A DNA stretch of 64,000 bases from the NCBI RefSeq assembly GCF_014252395.1, contig NZ_CP059219.1:448828-512827 (forward strand), written 5' to 3'. Shown here one piece after another: positions 20,492 through 29,794 of this stretch. Source of the DNA: Blattabacterium cuenoti (GTDB taxonomy: Bacteria; Bacteroidota; Bacteroidia; Flavobacteriales; Blattabacteriaceae). The position numbers were made by a program, and so were the translations under genes. Under the pieces are notes generated by a model. The model was not told where the DNA came from. It saw only the letters and a list, made by a program, of their open reading frames with translations, and searched no databases. The first letter of the stretch is position 1. The number at the start of each line of letters is the position of its first letter.

Positions 20492-20522
20492 CAAATCTAT
20501 AGAGATTTTTATAAATCTCAAA
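20492..20522 (-). promoter_or_regulatory. full Bacteroidota promoter (TTTG-N19-TAGATTTG) for tRNA Thr-Tyr-Gly
   Basis: On the minus strand TTTG (20522-20519), a 19-nt spacer and TAGATTTG (20499-20492) match the Bacteroidota primary-sigma consensus TTTG-N19-TANNTTTG at every defined position. Initiation would fall near 20485, about 40 nt before the mature tRNA-Thr 5' end. It is the best promoter in the window; a full match is expected by chance only about six times per million positions at this base composition. The spacer contains the inverted repeat described at 20502-20519. Confidence 0.65.
20502..20519 (-). terminator. short inverted repeat after lspA (possible terminator or promoter-spacer hairpin)
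   Basis: GAGATTT and AAATCTC form a 7-bp inverted repeat with a 4-nt loop, 15 nt beyond the lspA stop. No T-run follows it, so intrinsic termination is doubtful. It lies entirely between the -33 and -7 elements of the tRNA promoter, so it might instead be a binding site or chance. Confidence 0.25.
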
Positions 20523-20534
20523 AAATAAAAAATA

Positions 20535-21194
20535 TTAAAAAATTTTGATATTTTTTATTTTTTTCTTAAAAAGAAATAATAAAAAAACACCAATAGATAT
20601 AACAATATCTGATATATTAAAAATTGGTTTAAAAAATTGAAAATTATAATTTCCAAAAATTGGAATCCAGTCAGGAATATTAATATCTATTATAGGAAAA
20701 TAAAACATATCTACTACACAACCTTCCATAAAAGAAGCATATCCATTTTCATTTCCAAAAATAATAGAAAAAGGTGAATTTATTTTAGATATACCAAAAT
20801 AAGGGATCCATTTATGATATTCTTTACTATAAATTGTTCCTGAATTAAATAATAATCCATATAAAGCACTATCTAAAAAATTTCCTAAAGCCCCTGATAA
20901 AATTAAACTAATAGGAATAGTTAAATAATTAGTAAATCCTCTTTTTACACTTTTATAAAGAAATATAAATATAAAAAAAACTAAAAAAAAACGAAGTATA
21001 CTTAATATTATTTTTCCATAATATCCTTGTCCTAGATAAATACCATATGCCATACCAGGATTTTCAACAAATAAAATCCAAAAATAAGGAAATATTAATA
21101 TTCCATCACCTAATTTAAAGTGACTTTTAATATAAATTTTTAAAATTTGATCTATTAATAAAATAGAAATAATAATTAAAAAAAATTTTTTCAA
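20535..21194 (-). CDS. lspA: lipoprotein signal peptidase (signal peptidase II)
   Basis: An inner-membrane aspartic protease that cleaves prolipoproteins at the lipidated cysteine. Four hydrophobic helices are present. DQILKIYIK is near residue 15, ENPGMAYG at 44-51, GNFLDSALYG contains catalytic D108, and VVDMFYFP contains catalytic D162. The insertion between the two catalytic aspartates (about 115-157) is typical of Bacteroidota, giving 219 aa against ~165 in E. coli. In Flavobacteria the gene usually follows ileS and a TraR/DksA gene. Here the middle gene survives only as a pseudogene. A substrate is visible in the window (the lipoprotein at 29461). Confidence 0.96.
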   Translation of the reverse strand: MKKFFLIIISILLIDQILKIYIKSHFKLGDGILIFPYFWILFVENPGMAYGIYLGQGYYGKIILSILRFFLVFFIFIFLYKSVKRGFTNYLTIPISLILSGALGNFLDSALYGLLFNSGTIYSKEYHKWIPYFGISKINSPFSIIFGNENGYASFMEGCVVDMFYFPIIDINIPDWIPIFGNYNFQFFKPIFNISDIVISIGVFLLFLFKKKIKNIKIF

Positions 21195-21206
21195 AAAAAA
21201 TAAAAT

Positions 21207-21505
21207 TTATTTTCTTTTTTTATTTATCCTTTTTTCTTCAATAGGAAGTGTATGTAATAACGATAAAACGTTCTTTTTAAATTAATCTTGTATAGATTCC
21301 ATAATCTTTATTTTATCTATATTTAAACTTTAAATATTACAAAATTTTATAATTTTTTGACTAAAAGTTTTAGACACTTATTGAAAAGCTTTAAAAGTAA
21401 AAAAAAGTATCGTATGTTCCATTATTTTGATTATTAAAATTCTTTAAATAAATACTTTTTTTATTTTTCCAATTTTTTATCTTTATATTAATTTTTTCTT
21501 TGCAT
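21207..21505 (-). pseudogene. dksA: decayed dksA/traR-type zinc-finger transcription factor
   Basis: This is the only stretch over 300 bases without an intact gene. Three separate frames on the minus strand rebuild a Bacteroidota DksA/TraR protein in the right order. IYLKNFNNQNNGTYDTF (21453-21403) corresponds to the usual ...NNQNNGTDDTSPTF. After a frameshift in a T-run, TFKAFQ*VSK follows (21398-21369), for TFKAFEEGSEVLSK. YGIYTRLI*KERFIVITYT (21303-21247) corresponds to YGICRxTGKLIxKERLxxVPHTT. After another shift comes LPIEEKRINKKRK and a stop (21248-21207), for LSIEAKR.... At least two frameshifts, two in-frame stops, a short deletion and loss of the YGIC cysteine show it is dead. The position between ileS and lspA matches the Flavobacteriia gene order. 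Confidence 0.85.
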
Positions 21506-21517
21506 TTGTTGTTTTTT

Positions 21518-24500
21518 TTATTCAATTTTTTTAATCTGTATATATAATATTTTTTCATATAAATATACTTTCATTCCTTCTTCCTTTTTTTGAAAAAAAA
21601 TATCTGTAGCAAGAGTTTCTTGACAAATAAAATTTATATTATTTTGTATAATAAATTGTATTTTGTTATCATTAGGATTTATATGTATACATATTTTTTC
21701 AATAACATCATAATCACGTTTTTTTCTTAATATTTGTATATTTCTAATTAACTCTCTTATAAATCCTTCTTCCCAAAGTTTATCTGTAATATTTAAATCT
21801 AATGCTATTGTTAATTCATCATCAGATAAAATAGACCAATTTTTAATATACTCCGTAGTAATTTTAACATCTTTTAAAAAAAGTACAATTTTTTCTTTAT
21901 GTAAATGAAAAATTAATTTTTTATTTTTTTCTATTTTTAAAATATCTTCTTGAGTAAATTTATTTATTAATTTAGAAATTTTTTGAATTTTTTTTCCAAA
22001 CCTTGGTCCTAAAGATTGATAATTTGGTTTAATATGTTTTATTAATTCTAAATTTTTATAAGAATAAGGAAATTCTACTTCTTTAATATTTGCTTCTTTT
22101 AATATAATTTCATATGTTTTTTTTAATTGAGAATAAATTTTTTCATTTTTAGAAAATAAAATAAGTATTTTCTGTAAAGGTTGACGAATTTTTATTTTAT
22201 TTTTTTTTCTAATAGAAAAAATCATTCCAACTATTTTTTTAATTAAAAACATTTTTTTTTCTAATACTTTATTAATAAAATCTACATTACAGTTAGGAAA
22301 ATTACTTAAATGAATACTTTTATACTTTTCTTTTTTAGTAATAGAATTTAAATCTAAATATATCTTTTCTGAAAAAAATGGAATAATAGGAGAAGCTAAT
22401 TTAATTACGGAAATTAAACATTTATAAAGAATTTGATATGCAGATATTTTATTTTTTGTATATTCATTTTTCCAAAATCTTCTACGACATAATCTTACAT
22501 ACCAATTACTCAATTTTTCTAATACAAAACACGAAATAAAACGAGCAACTTTAGTTGGATTATAATTTGCATAAGATTCATCTGTTTTTTGAATAAGTGT
22601 ATTTAATTCAGAAAGAATCCATAAATCTAATTCTGTATAATCTTCTTTTGAAGATTCTTCTTCTTTATAAGAAAAACCATCTATATTAGCATATAAAACA
22701 AAAAAAGAATAAATATTATAAAATGTTACAAAAAATTTATTAATTATAATATTAATACCTTCTATATTAAATTTTAAATTTTCCCAAGGTTCAGAATTAA
22801 ATATAATATACCATCGTATTGCATCAGGACCATAATTATTTATTAAATCAAAAGGATTTATTGTATTCCCTTTACTTTTAGACATTTTTCTTCCATTCTT
22901 ATCTAATATTAAACCAGTAGATATAACATTTTTATATGCTATAGAATTAAATAAAACACTACTAATAGTATGCAAAGTAAAAAACCATCCTCTTATTTGA
23001 TCAATTCCTTCTGAAATAAAATCAGCAGGAAATAATAAATTATGATCTACATATTCTTTATTTTCAAATGGATAATGTAATTGTGCATATGGCATAGCCC
23101 CAGAATCAAACCAAACATCTATTAAATCAGGTTCTCTTTTCATAGGTTTTTCTTTAGAAGAAACTAATATAATTTTATCTAAAATATGTTTATGCAAATC
23201 TATTTTATTATAATTATCATCACTCATATCATCTAATACAAAATCTTGAAATATATTATAAGACATAAATCCATATTTAATAGATTTCTTAATTTCTAAA
23301 ATTAGTTCTTTAATAGAACCTATAACCTTAATTTCATCTTCTTCTTTAGTAATCCAGATAGGTAAAGGAGTACCCCAATATCTAGAACGTGATAAATTCC
23401 AATCTTTTATATTTTTTAACCAAGAATCAAAACGTTTTTTACCTATAAAATTAGGAAACCATTTAATTTTTTGATTTAAAGAAACTATTTTATTTTTTTT
23501 ATCTGTAATCCTTATAAACCAAGAATTTAAAGGATAATAAAGTATTGGTTTTTCTGTTCTCCAACAATGTGGATAAAAATGATAACATTTTTCTATTCTA
23601 AATATTTTTTTTTCTTTTTCTAAAAAAAAAACAATTTCTTCATCAACTAAAAAAGTATTTTTTTTATTTTTACTAAAATTTTTATTCACATATTTTCCTC
23701 CAAATCCATAAGGTAAAGAATCTAAAAATTTTCCTTGAAAATCTACTAAAGGAACAGGTTTATTTTTTTCATTTAATATTAACATTGGAGGAATATTATA
23801 TTTTTTAGCTACCATAAAATCTTCTATTCCAAATGTAGGAGATATATGTACTATACCTGTTCCTTCTTCCACATTTACAAAATCTCCTTCCACAATTTGA
23901 AAAGCATTATCTACATTATAATAAGGTTTAAACCAAGGTAATAATTGTTCATATTTACTATATAATAATGCTTTACCTTTAAATTTTTTTATTATGAAAT
24001 ATGGAATTTTATTACTTTTTTTATCCAAATAAAATTTAGAAATATCTGAAACAAAATAATATTTACTTGATAATAATACCTTATGAATCAATTTTTCAGA
24101 AAAAATAATATTTTCTTTTAAAGAAGTATGAATATCATATGTTTTTACTAAAATATAATCTATATCATTTCCAACAGCTAATGCTGTATTTGAAGGTAAA
24201 GTCCAAGGTGTAGTTGTCCATGATATAAAATATATATCATCTAAAACGTTTTGTAATACTTTTGGTAAAGTTTTTTTTATTGCCTTAAATTTTAAAAAAG
24301 GAGATATTTGTTTTACTTTTTTATAAGATCCAGGCATATTTAATTCATGATAACTTAATCCTGTACCTGCTGCAGGAGAATAAGGTTGAACTGTAAATCC
24401 TTTATAAAGAAAATTTTTACAATACATATTTTTTATTAACCACCATACACTTTCTATATATTTAGAAGTATAAGTTATAAAAGGATTATCTAAATCTATC

Positions 24501-24931
24501 CAATATCCTATTTTATCTGTAAAAGAATACCATTCTTTTAAAGAATCCTTAACAAAATTTTCACAAATTGTATTATATTTTTCTACACTTATTTTTTTAC
24601 CTATATCATTTTTAGTAATATTAATTTTTTTTTCTACATTAATTTCAACCGGTAATCCATGAACATCCCATCCTGCTTTTCTAAATACTTTTTTTCCTTT
24701 CATTGTTTGATATCTACAAAAAATATCCTTAATAGTTCTAGACAAGATATGATGAATTCCAGGACTACCATTTAAAGATGGAGGCCCTTCATATAAAACA
24801 TATGAATATGATAATTTCGTAAAATTATTTAAACTTTTTTTTAAAATCTTATGTTTTTTCCAATATTGAGATATTTCTATGGTTATCTTATTAAGATCCA
24901 ATTTTTTATATTCTCTAAATATTTTTGACAT
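21518..24931 (-). CDS. ileS: isoleucyl-tRNA synthetase
   Basis: A class Ia synthetase charging tRNA-Ile, with an editing domain. The N-terminal HIGH-type motif is in NGSPGIHHILSRTIKD (residues ~54-69) and KMSKSKGN lies near residue 681. The CP1 editing insertion contains TTTPWTLPSNTALAVG, and WFDSGAMPYAQ precedes the catalytic C-terminal half. The length of 1137 aa fits the Bacteroidota form. The ATG at 24931 gives the typical short helix before YWKKHKI. It diverges from mutS with 56 nt between starts and was formerly followed by dksA and lspA. Confidence 0.97.
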   Translation of the reverse strand: MSKIFREYKKLDLNKITIEISQYWKKHKILKKSLNNFTKLSYSYVLYEGPPSLNGSPGIHHILSRTIKDIFCRYQTMKGKKVFRKAGWDVHGLPVEINVEKKINITKNDIGKKISVEKYNTICENFVKDSLKEWYSFTDKIGYWIDLDNPFITYTSKYIESVWWLIKNMYCKNFLYKGFTVQPYSPAAGTGLSYHELNMPGSYKKVKQISPFLKFKAIKKTLPKVLQNVLDDIYFISWTTTPWTLPSNTALAVGNDIDYILVKTYDIHTSLKENIIFSEKLIHKVLLSSKYYFVSDISKFYLDKKSNKIPYFIIKKFKGKALLYSKYEQLLPWFKPYYNVDNAFQIVEGDFVNVEEGTGIVHISPTFGIEDFMVAKKYNIPPMLILNEKNKPVPLVDFQGKFLDSLPYGFGGKYVNKNFSKNKKNTFLVDEEIVFFLEKEKKIFRIEKCYHFYPHCWRTEKPILYYPLNSWFIRITDKKNKIVSLNQKIKWFPNFIGKKRFDSWLKNIKDWNLSRSRYWGTPLPIWITKEEDEIKVIGSIKELILEIKKSIKYGFMSYNIFQDFVLDDMSDDNYNKIDLHKHILDKIILVSSKEKPMKREPDLIDVWFDSGAMPYAQLHYPFENKEYVDHNLLFPADFISEGIDQIRGWFFTLHTISSVLFNSIAYKNVISTGLILDKNGRKMSKSKGNTINPFDLINNYGPDAIRWYIIFNSEPWENLKFNIEGINIIINKFFVTFYNIYSFFVLYANIDGFSYKEEESSKEDYTELDLWILSELNTLIQKTDESYANYNPTKVARFISCFVLEKLSNWYVRLCRRRFWKNEYTKNKISAYQILYKCLISVIKLASPIIPFFSEKIYLDLNSITKKEKYKSIHLSNFPNCNVDFINKVLEKKMFLIKKIVGMIFSIRKKNKIKIRQPLQKILILFSKNEKIYSQLKKTYEIILKEANIKEVEFPYSYKNLELIKHIKPNYQSLGPRFGKKIQKISKLINKFTQEDILKIEKNKKLIFHLHKEKIVLFLKDVKITTEYIKNWSILSDDELTIALDLNITDKLWEEGFIRELIRNIQILRKKRDYDVIEKICIHINPNDNKIQFIIQNNINFICQETLATDIFFQKKEEGMKVYLYEKILYIQIKKIE

Positions 24932-24987
24932 AAGGTTTTTATTTTAATAATTAAAAATCTTCTATTTTACTATAAATAATTTTATTT

Positions 24988-27555
24988 ATGAATAAAAACG
25001 ATCATTCTTTTTGTAAAAAAAAAGAAGAAACACCATTAATTAAGCAATATAACAATATAAAAACTAAATATCCAGATACTATTTTATTATTCCAAGTTGG
25101 AGATTTTTATGAAACTTTTGGAGATGATGCTGTAAAATGTTCAAAAACGTTAAATATTGTTTTAACAAAAAGATCCAATATCCAACTATCTGGATTTCCC
25201 TTTCATTCTTTAAATACTTATTTACCTAAATTAATACGTTCTGGATTCCGTGTTGCTATTTGTAATCAATTAGAAGAACCAAAAAAAGAAAAAAATATTG
25301 TAAAAAGAGGAGTAATAGAACTTGTTACTCCAGGAATAGCTATAGATGAAAGTATTTTACAAACTAAGTCAAATAATTTTTTAGCTTCTATTCATATAAA
25401 TGAAAAATATTTTGGATTAAGTTTTTTAGATATATCTACTGGAGATTTTTTTATAACAGAAGATGAAAATCATAATATATTACAATATATAACTCATTTT
25501 AAACCAAGCGAAATTATTTTTCAAAAAAATAAAAAAATGTTTTTTGAAAAACTATTAAAAAATAAATATTATACATTTTTAATGGAAGATTGTATATTTG
25601 ATTATTCATTTGCATATGAAAAATTAACATCTCATTTTAAAACAAATTCTTTGAAAGGATTTGGAATAGATGATTTAAAATTAGGAATTATTTCTTCTGG
25701 GGCAATATTATCTTATTTACATAATACACATCATTTTAAAATAAAACATATTTCTAATATAAAAAAAATAAATAAAGAGGAATCTATGTGGATAGATGAC
25801 TTTACATTCCGTAATTTAGAAATATTACATCCTTTAAATAAAGAAGGAGTTTCTTTAATAAATATTTTAGATCATACTATCACTCCTATGGGAGGACGAT
25901 TATTAAAAAATTGGATATTATTTCCTTTAATAAATATTGATCATATAAAAAAACGTCATCAAATAGTAAAAGAATTATGTTATAATAATTATATACAAAG
26001 ATATATAAAAGATAAATTAAAAAATATTCATGATATAGAAAGAATAATATCTAAAATAGCTTTAGGAAAAATTTCTCCTAGAGAAATATATACATTACAC
26101 AAATCTATTTTAGCTATTAATATGATACAAAATAAATTTTTATCTCAACAATCTGAAATACTTAAAAATATTGGAAAATCTTTTCAAGATTGTAATTTTA
26201 TATCTAAAAAAATTATTAATACTATACAAAATAATCCTCCAAATCAAATTGAAAAAGGAAAAGGAAATGTTATAATAAAAGGATTTTCTAAAGAATTAGA
26301 TGATATTCGTCATCTATATTTTTCACAAAAAAAATATTTAGAAAAACTTTGTTCAATAGAACAATTAAATACTGGAATTTCCAATTTAAAAATTGGATAC
26401 AATAATATATTTGGATATTTTTTTGAGGTAAAAATTACAAAAAAAAACAAAGTTCCTTCTCATTGGATACAGAAACAAACATTAATAAATTCTGAAAGAT
26501 ATATTACAGAGGAGCTTAAAAATTATGAATTAAAAATTTTAAATGCGGAACAAAAAATTTTTTTTCTAGAAAAAGAAATATTTAATAATTTAATTAATCA
26601 AATTGTAGAAGAAATAAAATATTTGCAAAAAAATGCAAAAATAATTGCTAAAATAGATGTTTTATATTCTTTTTCTAAGATAGCGTTAGAAAATAATTAT
26701 GTAAAACCAATAATAAATCAATCTTTTGAATTTTCTATAAAAAAAGGTAGACATCCTGTTATAGAAAAACAATTCATATCTAAAGTATCCTATATTCCTA
26801 ATGATATTACACTAAACAAACTTCATCAACAAATTATTATTATTACAGGACCAAATATGTCTGGAAAATCTGCTATTTTACGTCAAACAGCTATTATTAT
26901 ATTAATGGCTCATATTGGTAGTTTTGTTCCTGCTAAATATGCAGAAATAGGATTAATAGATAAAATATTTAGTAGAGTTGGAGCATCTGATAATATTTCT
27001 CTAGGAGAATCTACTTTTATGGTAGAAATGAATGAAACAGCAAATATATTAAATAATATAACTGAAAGAAGTATTCTAATTTTAGATGAAATAGGTAGAG
27101 GGACAAGTACATATGATGGAGTTGCAATAGCTAAATCTATAGTTGAATATTTACATGAAAATAAATTACGTCCTTTAACTTTATTTGCTACTCATTATCG
27201 TGAATTAAATAAAATGAATCTTTTCTTAAAAAGAGTAAAAAATTATCATGTTTCTGTAAAAAAAATAAATGATAATATTGTTTTCATGAGAAAATTATTA
27301 ATTGGAGAAACTAATCATAGTTTTGGTATTCATGTAGCAAAAATATCTGGTATGCCTATAAAAATTATTTATAGAGCAAAAGAAATATTAAAAATATTAA
27401 ATAAAAAAAATTCAATAACTATAAAAAATAAGGAAAATGTTTTATTTTTATTAAATAAAATATCCTATTCTTTAAAAAAAATATATAATGTTTATTCTTT
27501 ACCTATTAAAGATATATTTAATACAATTGAAAAAATTAAAAAATTATTAAAATAA
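24988..27555 (+). CDS. mutS: DNA mismatch repair protein MutS
   Basis: Recognises mismatches and small loops as a clamp-like dimer. The mismatch-wedge Phe-X-Glu is in GDFYETFGDD (F40, E42). The ATPase domain has Walker A GPNMSGKS near 621, the ABC-like signature and Walker B ILDEIGRGTSTYDG, then the His-switch in ATHYREL. At 855 aa all domains are full length, so repair capacity is apparently retained despite genome reduction and extreme AT bias. It diverges from ileS and is followed by two tRNA genes. Confidence 0.97.
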   Translation: MNKNDHSFCKKKEETPLIKQYNNIKTKYPDTILLFQVGDFYETFGDDAVKCSKTLNIVLTKRSNIQLSGFPFHSLNTYLPKLIRSGFRVAICNQLEEPKKEKNIVKRGVIELVTPGIAIDESILQTKSNNFLASIHINEKYFGLSFLDISTGDFFITEDENHNILQYITHFKPSEIIFQKNKKMFFEKLLKNKYYTFLMEDCIFDYSFAYEKLTSHFKTNSLKGFGIDDLKLGIISSGAILSYLHNTHHFKIKHISNIKKINKEESMWIDDFTFRNLEILHPLNKEGVSLINILDHTITPMGGRLLKNWILFPLINIDHIKKRHQIVKELCYNNYIQRYIKDKLKNIHDIERIISKIALGKISPREIYTLHKSILAINMIQNKFLSQQSEILKNIGKSFQDCNFISKKIINTIQNNPPNQIEKGKGNVIIKGFSKELDDIRHLYFSQKKYLEKLCSIEQLNTGISNLKIGYNNIFGYFFEVKITKKNKVPSHWIQKQTLINSERYITEELKNYELKILNAEQKIFFLEKEIFNNLINQIVEEIKYLQKNAKIIAKIDVLYSFSKIALENNYVKPIINQSFEFSIKKGRHPVIEKQFISKVSYIPNDITLNKLHQQIIIITGPNMSGKSAILRQTAIIILMAHIGSFVPAKYAEIGLIDKIFSRVGASDNISLGESTFMVEMNETANILNNITERSILILDEIGRGTSTYDGVAIAKSIVEYLHENKLRPLTLFATHYRELNKMNLFLKRVKNYHVSVKKINDNIVFMRKLLIGETNHSFGIHVAKISGMPIKIIYRAKEILKILNKKNSITIKNKENVLFLLNKISYSLKKIYNVYSLPIKDIFNTIEKIKKLLK

Positions 27556-27614
27556 TTATAATAATAATTTTTTTATATATAAAAGTGTTTTTAAATTGAG
27601 TTATTATTTCATTT

Positions 27615-27687
27615 GCGAGAATAGCTCAGTAGGAAGAGCACGACCTTGCCAAGGTCGGGGCCACGGGTTCAAATCCCGTTTCTCGCT
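27615..27687 (+). tRNA. trnG: tRNA-Gly (anticodon GCC)
   Basis: A 73-nt cloverleaf. The acceptor GCGAGAA pairs with TTCTCGC, the anticodon stem-loop is CGACC TTGCCAA GGTCG, the T-arm is ACGGG TTCAAAT CCCGT, and the discriminator is T. It is 7 nt before tRNA-Leu. Unlike threonine, glycine keeps both isoacceptors in this window (GCC here, UCC in the tuf cluster). Confidence 0.97.
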
Positions 27688-27694
27688 CTATAAC

Positions 27695-27779
27695 ACCCGG
27701 GTGGTGGAACTGGTAGACACACAGGACTTAAAATCCTGTGATCATTACGATCGTACGGGTTCAAATCCCGTTCCGGGTA
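27695..27779 (+). tRNA. trnL: tRNA-Leu (anticodon UAA)
   Basis: An 85-nt class II tRNA with a long variable arm. The acceptor ACCCGGG pairs with TCCGGGT including one G-U pair, the anticodon stem-loop is CAGGA CTTAAAA TCCTG, the T-loop is TTCAAAT, and the discriminator is A. UUA is the dominant leucine codon in the surrounding genes, so this should be a heavily used tRNA. Its 3' end is 10 nt from the convergent guaB stop. Confidence 0.97.
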
Positions 27780-27789
27780 CTTATATTTA

Positions 27790-29253
27790 TTATTTACAAT
27801 TAAAATAATTAGGAGTTTCTTTTGTTATATTCACACTATGTGGATGATTTTCTTTTAGACCTGAATTAGTTATTCTTACAAATTTTCCTGTTTTTGTTAA
27901 CTCTGTAATATTAGAAACTCCACAATACCCCATTCCAGAACGCAATCCTCCACAAATTTGATAAATAACATCTTTTATTTTTCCTTTATATGGTACTATA
28001 GCTTCTATTCCTTCTGGAACAGATTTTTCGTTAAATTGAAAATATCTATCTTTACTTCCTCTTTTCATAGCAATTAAAGAACCCATACCTACATAAGTTT
28101 TAAATTTTCTTCCTTGAAAAATAACTTCTTCTCCAGGAGCTTCATCTGTACCAGCAAATAAACTTCCAATCATAACAGAACTAGCTCCAGCAGCTATGGC
28201 TTTTACTACATCTCCTGAATGTCTAATTCCTCCATCAGATACAACATGTACATTTCTTTTTTTTGCATATTCATAAACATCATTTATAGCTGTTATTTGA
28301 GGCATTCCTACTCCAGCTATTACTCTCGTTGTACAAATAGAACCAGATCCTATTCCTACTTTTAATATTGTTGATCCTGCATCTATCAAATCTTTAGCTC
28401 CTTGTTTTGTAACTACATTTCCGGCTAATAATACAGTTTCTGGAAAAGTATGACGAATTGATTTTATTATTTTTAAAATAACAGAAGAGTGACCATGTGC
28501 AGAATCTATAGTTATAAGATCTACTCCTACTTTAACTAAAGATTCTACTCTTTCTAAAATTTTTTTATCTATTCCTACGGCTGCACCTACACGAAGACGT
28601 CCTCTAGAATCTTTACATGCATTAGGATATGCAATTAAATTGTCTATATCTCTAATAGTAATTAATCCTACTAATTTATTATAGTTATCTACAATAGGTA
28701 ATTTTTCTATTCTTTCCTTTAATAAAATATTTTTTGCTTCTTCTAAAGTTATATTTCTTTTAGAAGTTACCAATTTTTCTTTTGTCATTACTTCTTCTAC
28801 TAAAGAATCTAAATCTATACGATATTTTATATCTCTTTTAGTAATAATTCCTAATAATATATTATTTTTTTCTACTACAGGTAATCCTGATATTTTATAT
28901 TTATTCATAAGAGATTGTGCATATCTAAGTGTAGAATTTTTAGAAAGAGTAATAGGATCATCTATCATTCCACTTTCACTTCTTTTTACTCTATAAACTT
29001 CTTCAGATTGATTTTTTATATTCATATTTTTATGTATAATACCAATGCCTCCTTCTCTTGCTATAGATATAGCTAAAGAAGATTCTGTTACTGTATCCAT
29101 AGCTGCACTTAATATAGGTATATTGAGAGTTATATCAAGTGTTAAAGATGTTTTAATAGATACTTCTGATGGAAGAATTGAAGAATAAGAAGGAACAAGT
29201 AAAACATCATCAAAAGTTAAAGCTTCTTTTAAAATCTTTTTATTTAAAGACAT
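27790..29253 (-). CDS. guaB: IMP dehydrogenase
   Basis: NAD-dependent oxidation of IMP to XMP, the committed step of GMP synthesis. The (beta/alpha)8 barrel starts at [12 protein letters not shown]. Two CBS domains are inserted at about 93-215 (SGLPVV and EKLPIVDN repeats). The catalytic loop is GSGSICTTR with C307, and the flap contains GMGSLIAM and RGSKDRYF. The length of 487 aa is standard. It converges on the tRNA pair and shares its upstream 200 nt with the divergent lipoprotein gene. Confidence 0.97.
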   Translation of the reverse strand: MSLNKKILKEALTFDDVLLVPSYSSILPSEVSIKTSLTLDITLNIPILSAAMDTVTESSLAISIAREGGIGIIHKNMNIKNQSEEVYRVKRSESGMIDDPITLSKNSTLRYAQSLMNKYKISGLPVVEKNNILLGIITKRDIKYRIDLDSLVEEVMTKEKLVTSKRNITLEEAKNILLKERIEKLPIVDNYNKLVGLITIRDIDNLIAYPNACKDSRGRLRVGAAVGIDKKILERVESLVKVGVDLITIDSAHGHSSVILKIIKSIRHTFPETVLLAGNVVTKQGAKDLIDAGSTILKVGIGSGSICTTRVIAGVGMPQITAINDVYEYAKKRNVHVVSDGGIRHSGDVVKAIAAGASSVMIGSLFAGTDEAPGEEVIFQGRKFKTYVGMGSLIAMKRGSKDRYFQFNEKSVPEGIEAIVPYKGKIKDVIYQICGGLRSGMGYCGVSNITELTKTGKFVRITNSGLKENHPHSVNITKETPNYFNCK

Positions 29254-29415
29254 AATTTTTTATTTATAATTTCGTACTATATAAAATATAAAACGTAATA
29301 TATAATATTCTTATTTTCAAACTACAAGGAAAAACTAAAATTTAGTTACATTATATTTATTTTATATAAAAAAAAATACAAATAATGATATATTTTTTCA
29401 TTCCAAATTTTTATA

Positions 29416-29423
29416 TAAATTTG
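29416..29423 (+). promoter_or_regulatory. candidate -7 promoter element (TAAATTTG) for the lipoprotein gene
   Basis: TAAATTTG matches the TANNTTTG consensus, with TTTT 19 nt upstream in place of TTTG. It would give a leader of about 30 nt before the ATG at 29461. The weak -33 element and AT-rich background keep this tentative. Confidence 0.35.
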
Positions 29424-29460
29424 TCCAGAATATGTAATAATTGAAATACTATTGATTATG

Positions 29461-29742
29461 ATGAAAAAATTAAGAATTACTGTTACTACGATCCTGTTAG
29501 CAATATTTTTGTTTACTATAAGTTGTAACAATAAAAATAAGAACGAAAGTAACTCTACTACAACAGAAGAGGAAAAAACAGCTAATAATAGTGAAAATCA
29601 AACAGATTCTGCATCTACAACTACTCCTCCTACAACTTCTGAGGAATCCTCAAAAAGTAATAATAATGAGGATAATAGTTCCACAACTGAAAAAGAAAAA
29701 GAAAAAGTAACTGCTGAAGAAAACGAAAAAGGTAACAAATAA
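29461..29742 (+). CDS. small Ser/Thr/Asn/Glu-rich lipoprotein of unknown function
   Basis: A lipoprotein precursor of 93 aa. It has a Lys/Arg start (MKKLRIT), a hydrophobic segment TTILLAIFLF and a lipobox-like TISC, so Cys20 is the probable lipidated residue. The mature part is almost wholly low complexity: Asn/Lys first, then Ser/Thr/Pro/Glu, ending in Glu/Lys. No fold or known domain is recognisable, and it is presumably disordered. In-frame TTG and ATG codons exist at 29452 and 29458. I chose the ATG that gives the compact signal peptide. It is monocistronic, with its own promoter-like box and the window's clearest terminator. Its codons include more C and G than neighbouring genes because of Thr/Ser runs. 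Confidence 0.75.
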   Translation: MKKLRITVTTILLAIFLFTISCNNKNKNESNSTTTEEEKTANNSENQTDSASTTTPPTTSEESSKSNNNEDNSSTTEKEKEKVTAEENEKGNK

Positions 29743-29751
29743 TTAATTAAA

Positions 29752-29794
29752 AAAAAAGCAAAAAAGAGATATTTTATCTCTTTTTTGCTTTTTT
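29752..29794. terminator. bidirectional intrinsic terminator between lipoprotein gene and rplS
   Basis: A perfect hairpin: GCAAAAAAGAGATA pairs with TATCTCTTTTTTGC around a TTT loop (29758-29788). It is flanked by A-runs on the left and T-runs on the right, which extend the stem and provide a U-tract in both directions. It begins about 10-15 nt after the lipoprotein stop and reaches into the rplS stop codon at 29793, so it can serve both convergent genes. Confidence 0.85.

Noticed and set aside
20354..20548. Plus-strand open frame of 64 codons
   Set aside because: It is the antisense of tRNA-Thr and tRNA-Tyr (typical GFEPTTPRLQ pattern from tRNA T-arms), not a gene.
27596..27808. Plus-strand open frame of 70 codons
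   Set aside because: It is the sense translation of tRNA-Gly(GCC) and tRNA-Leu(UAA); no protein features.
29346..29531. Minus-strand 61-codon frame upstream of guaB
   Set aside because: Antisense to the lipoprotein signal peptide region; hydrophobicity follows from base composition only.
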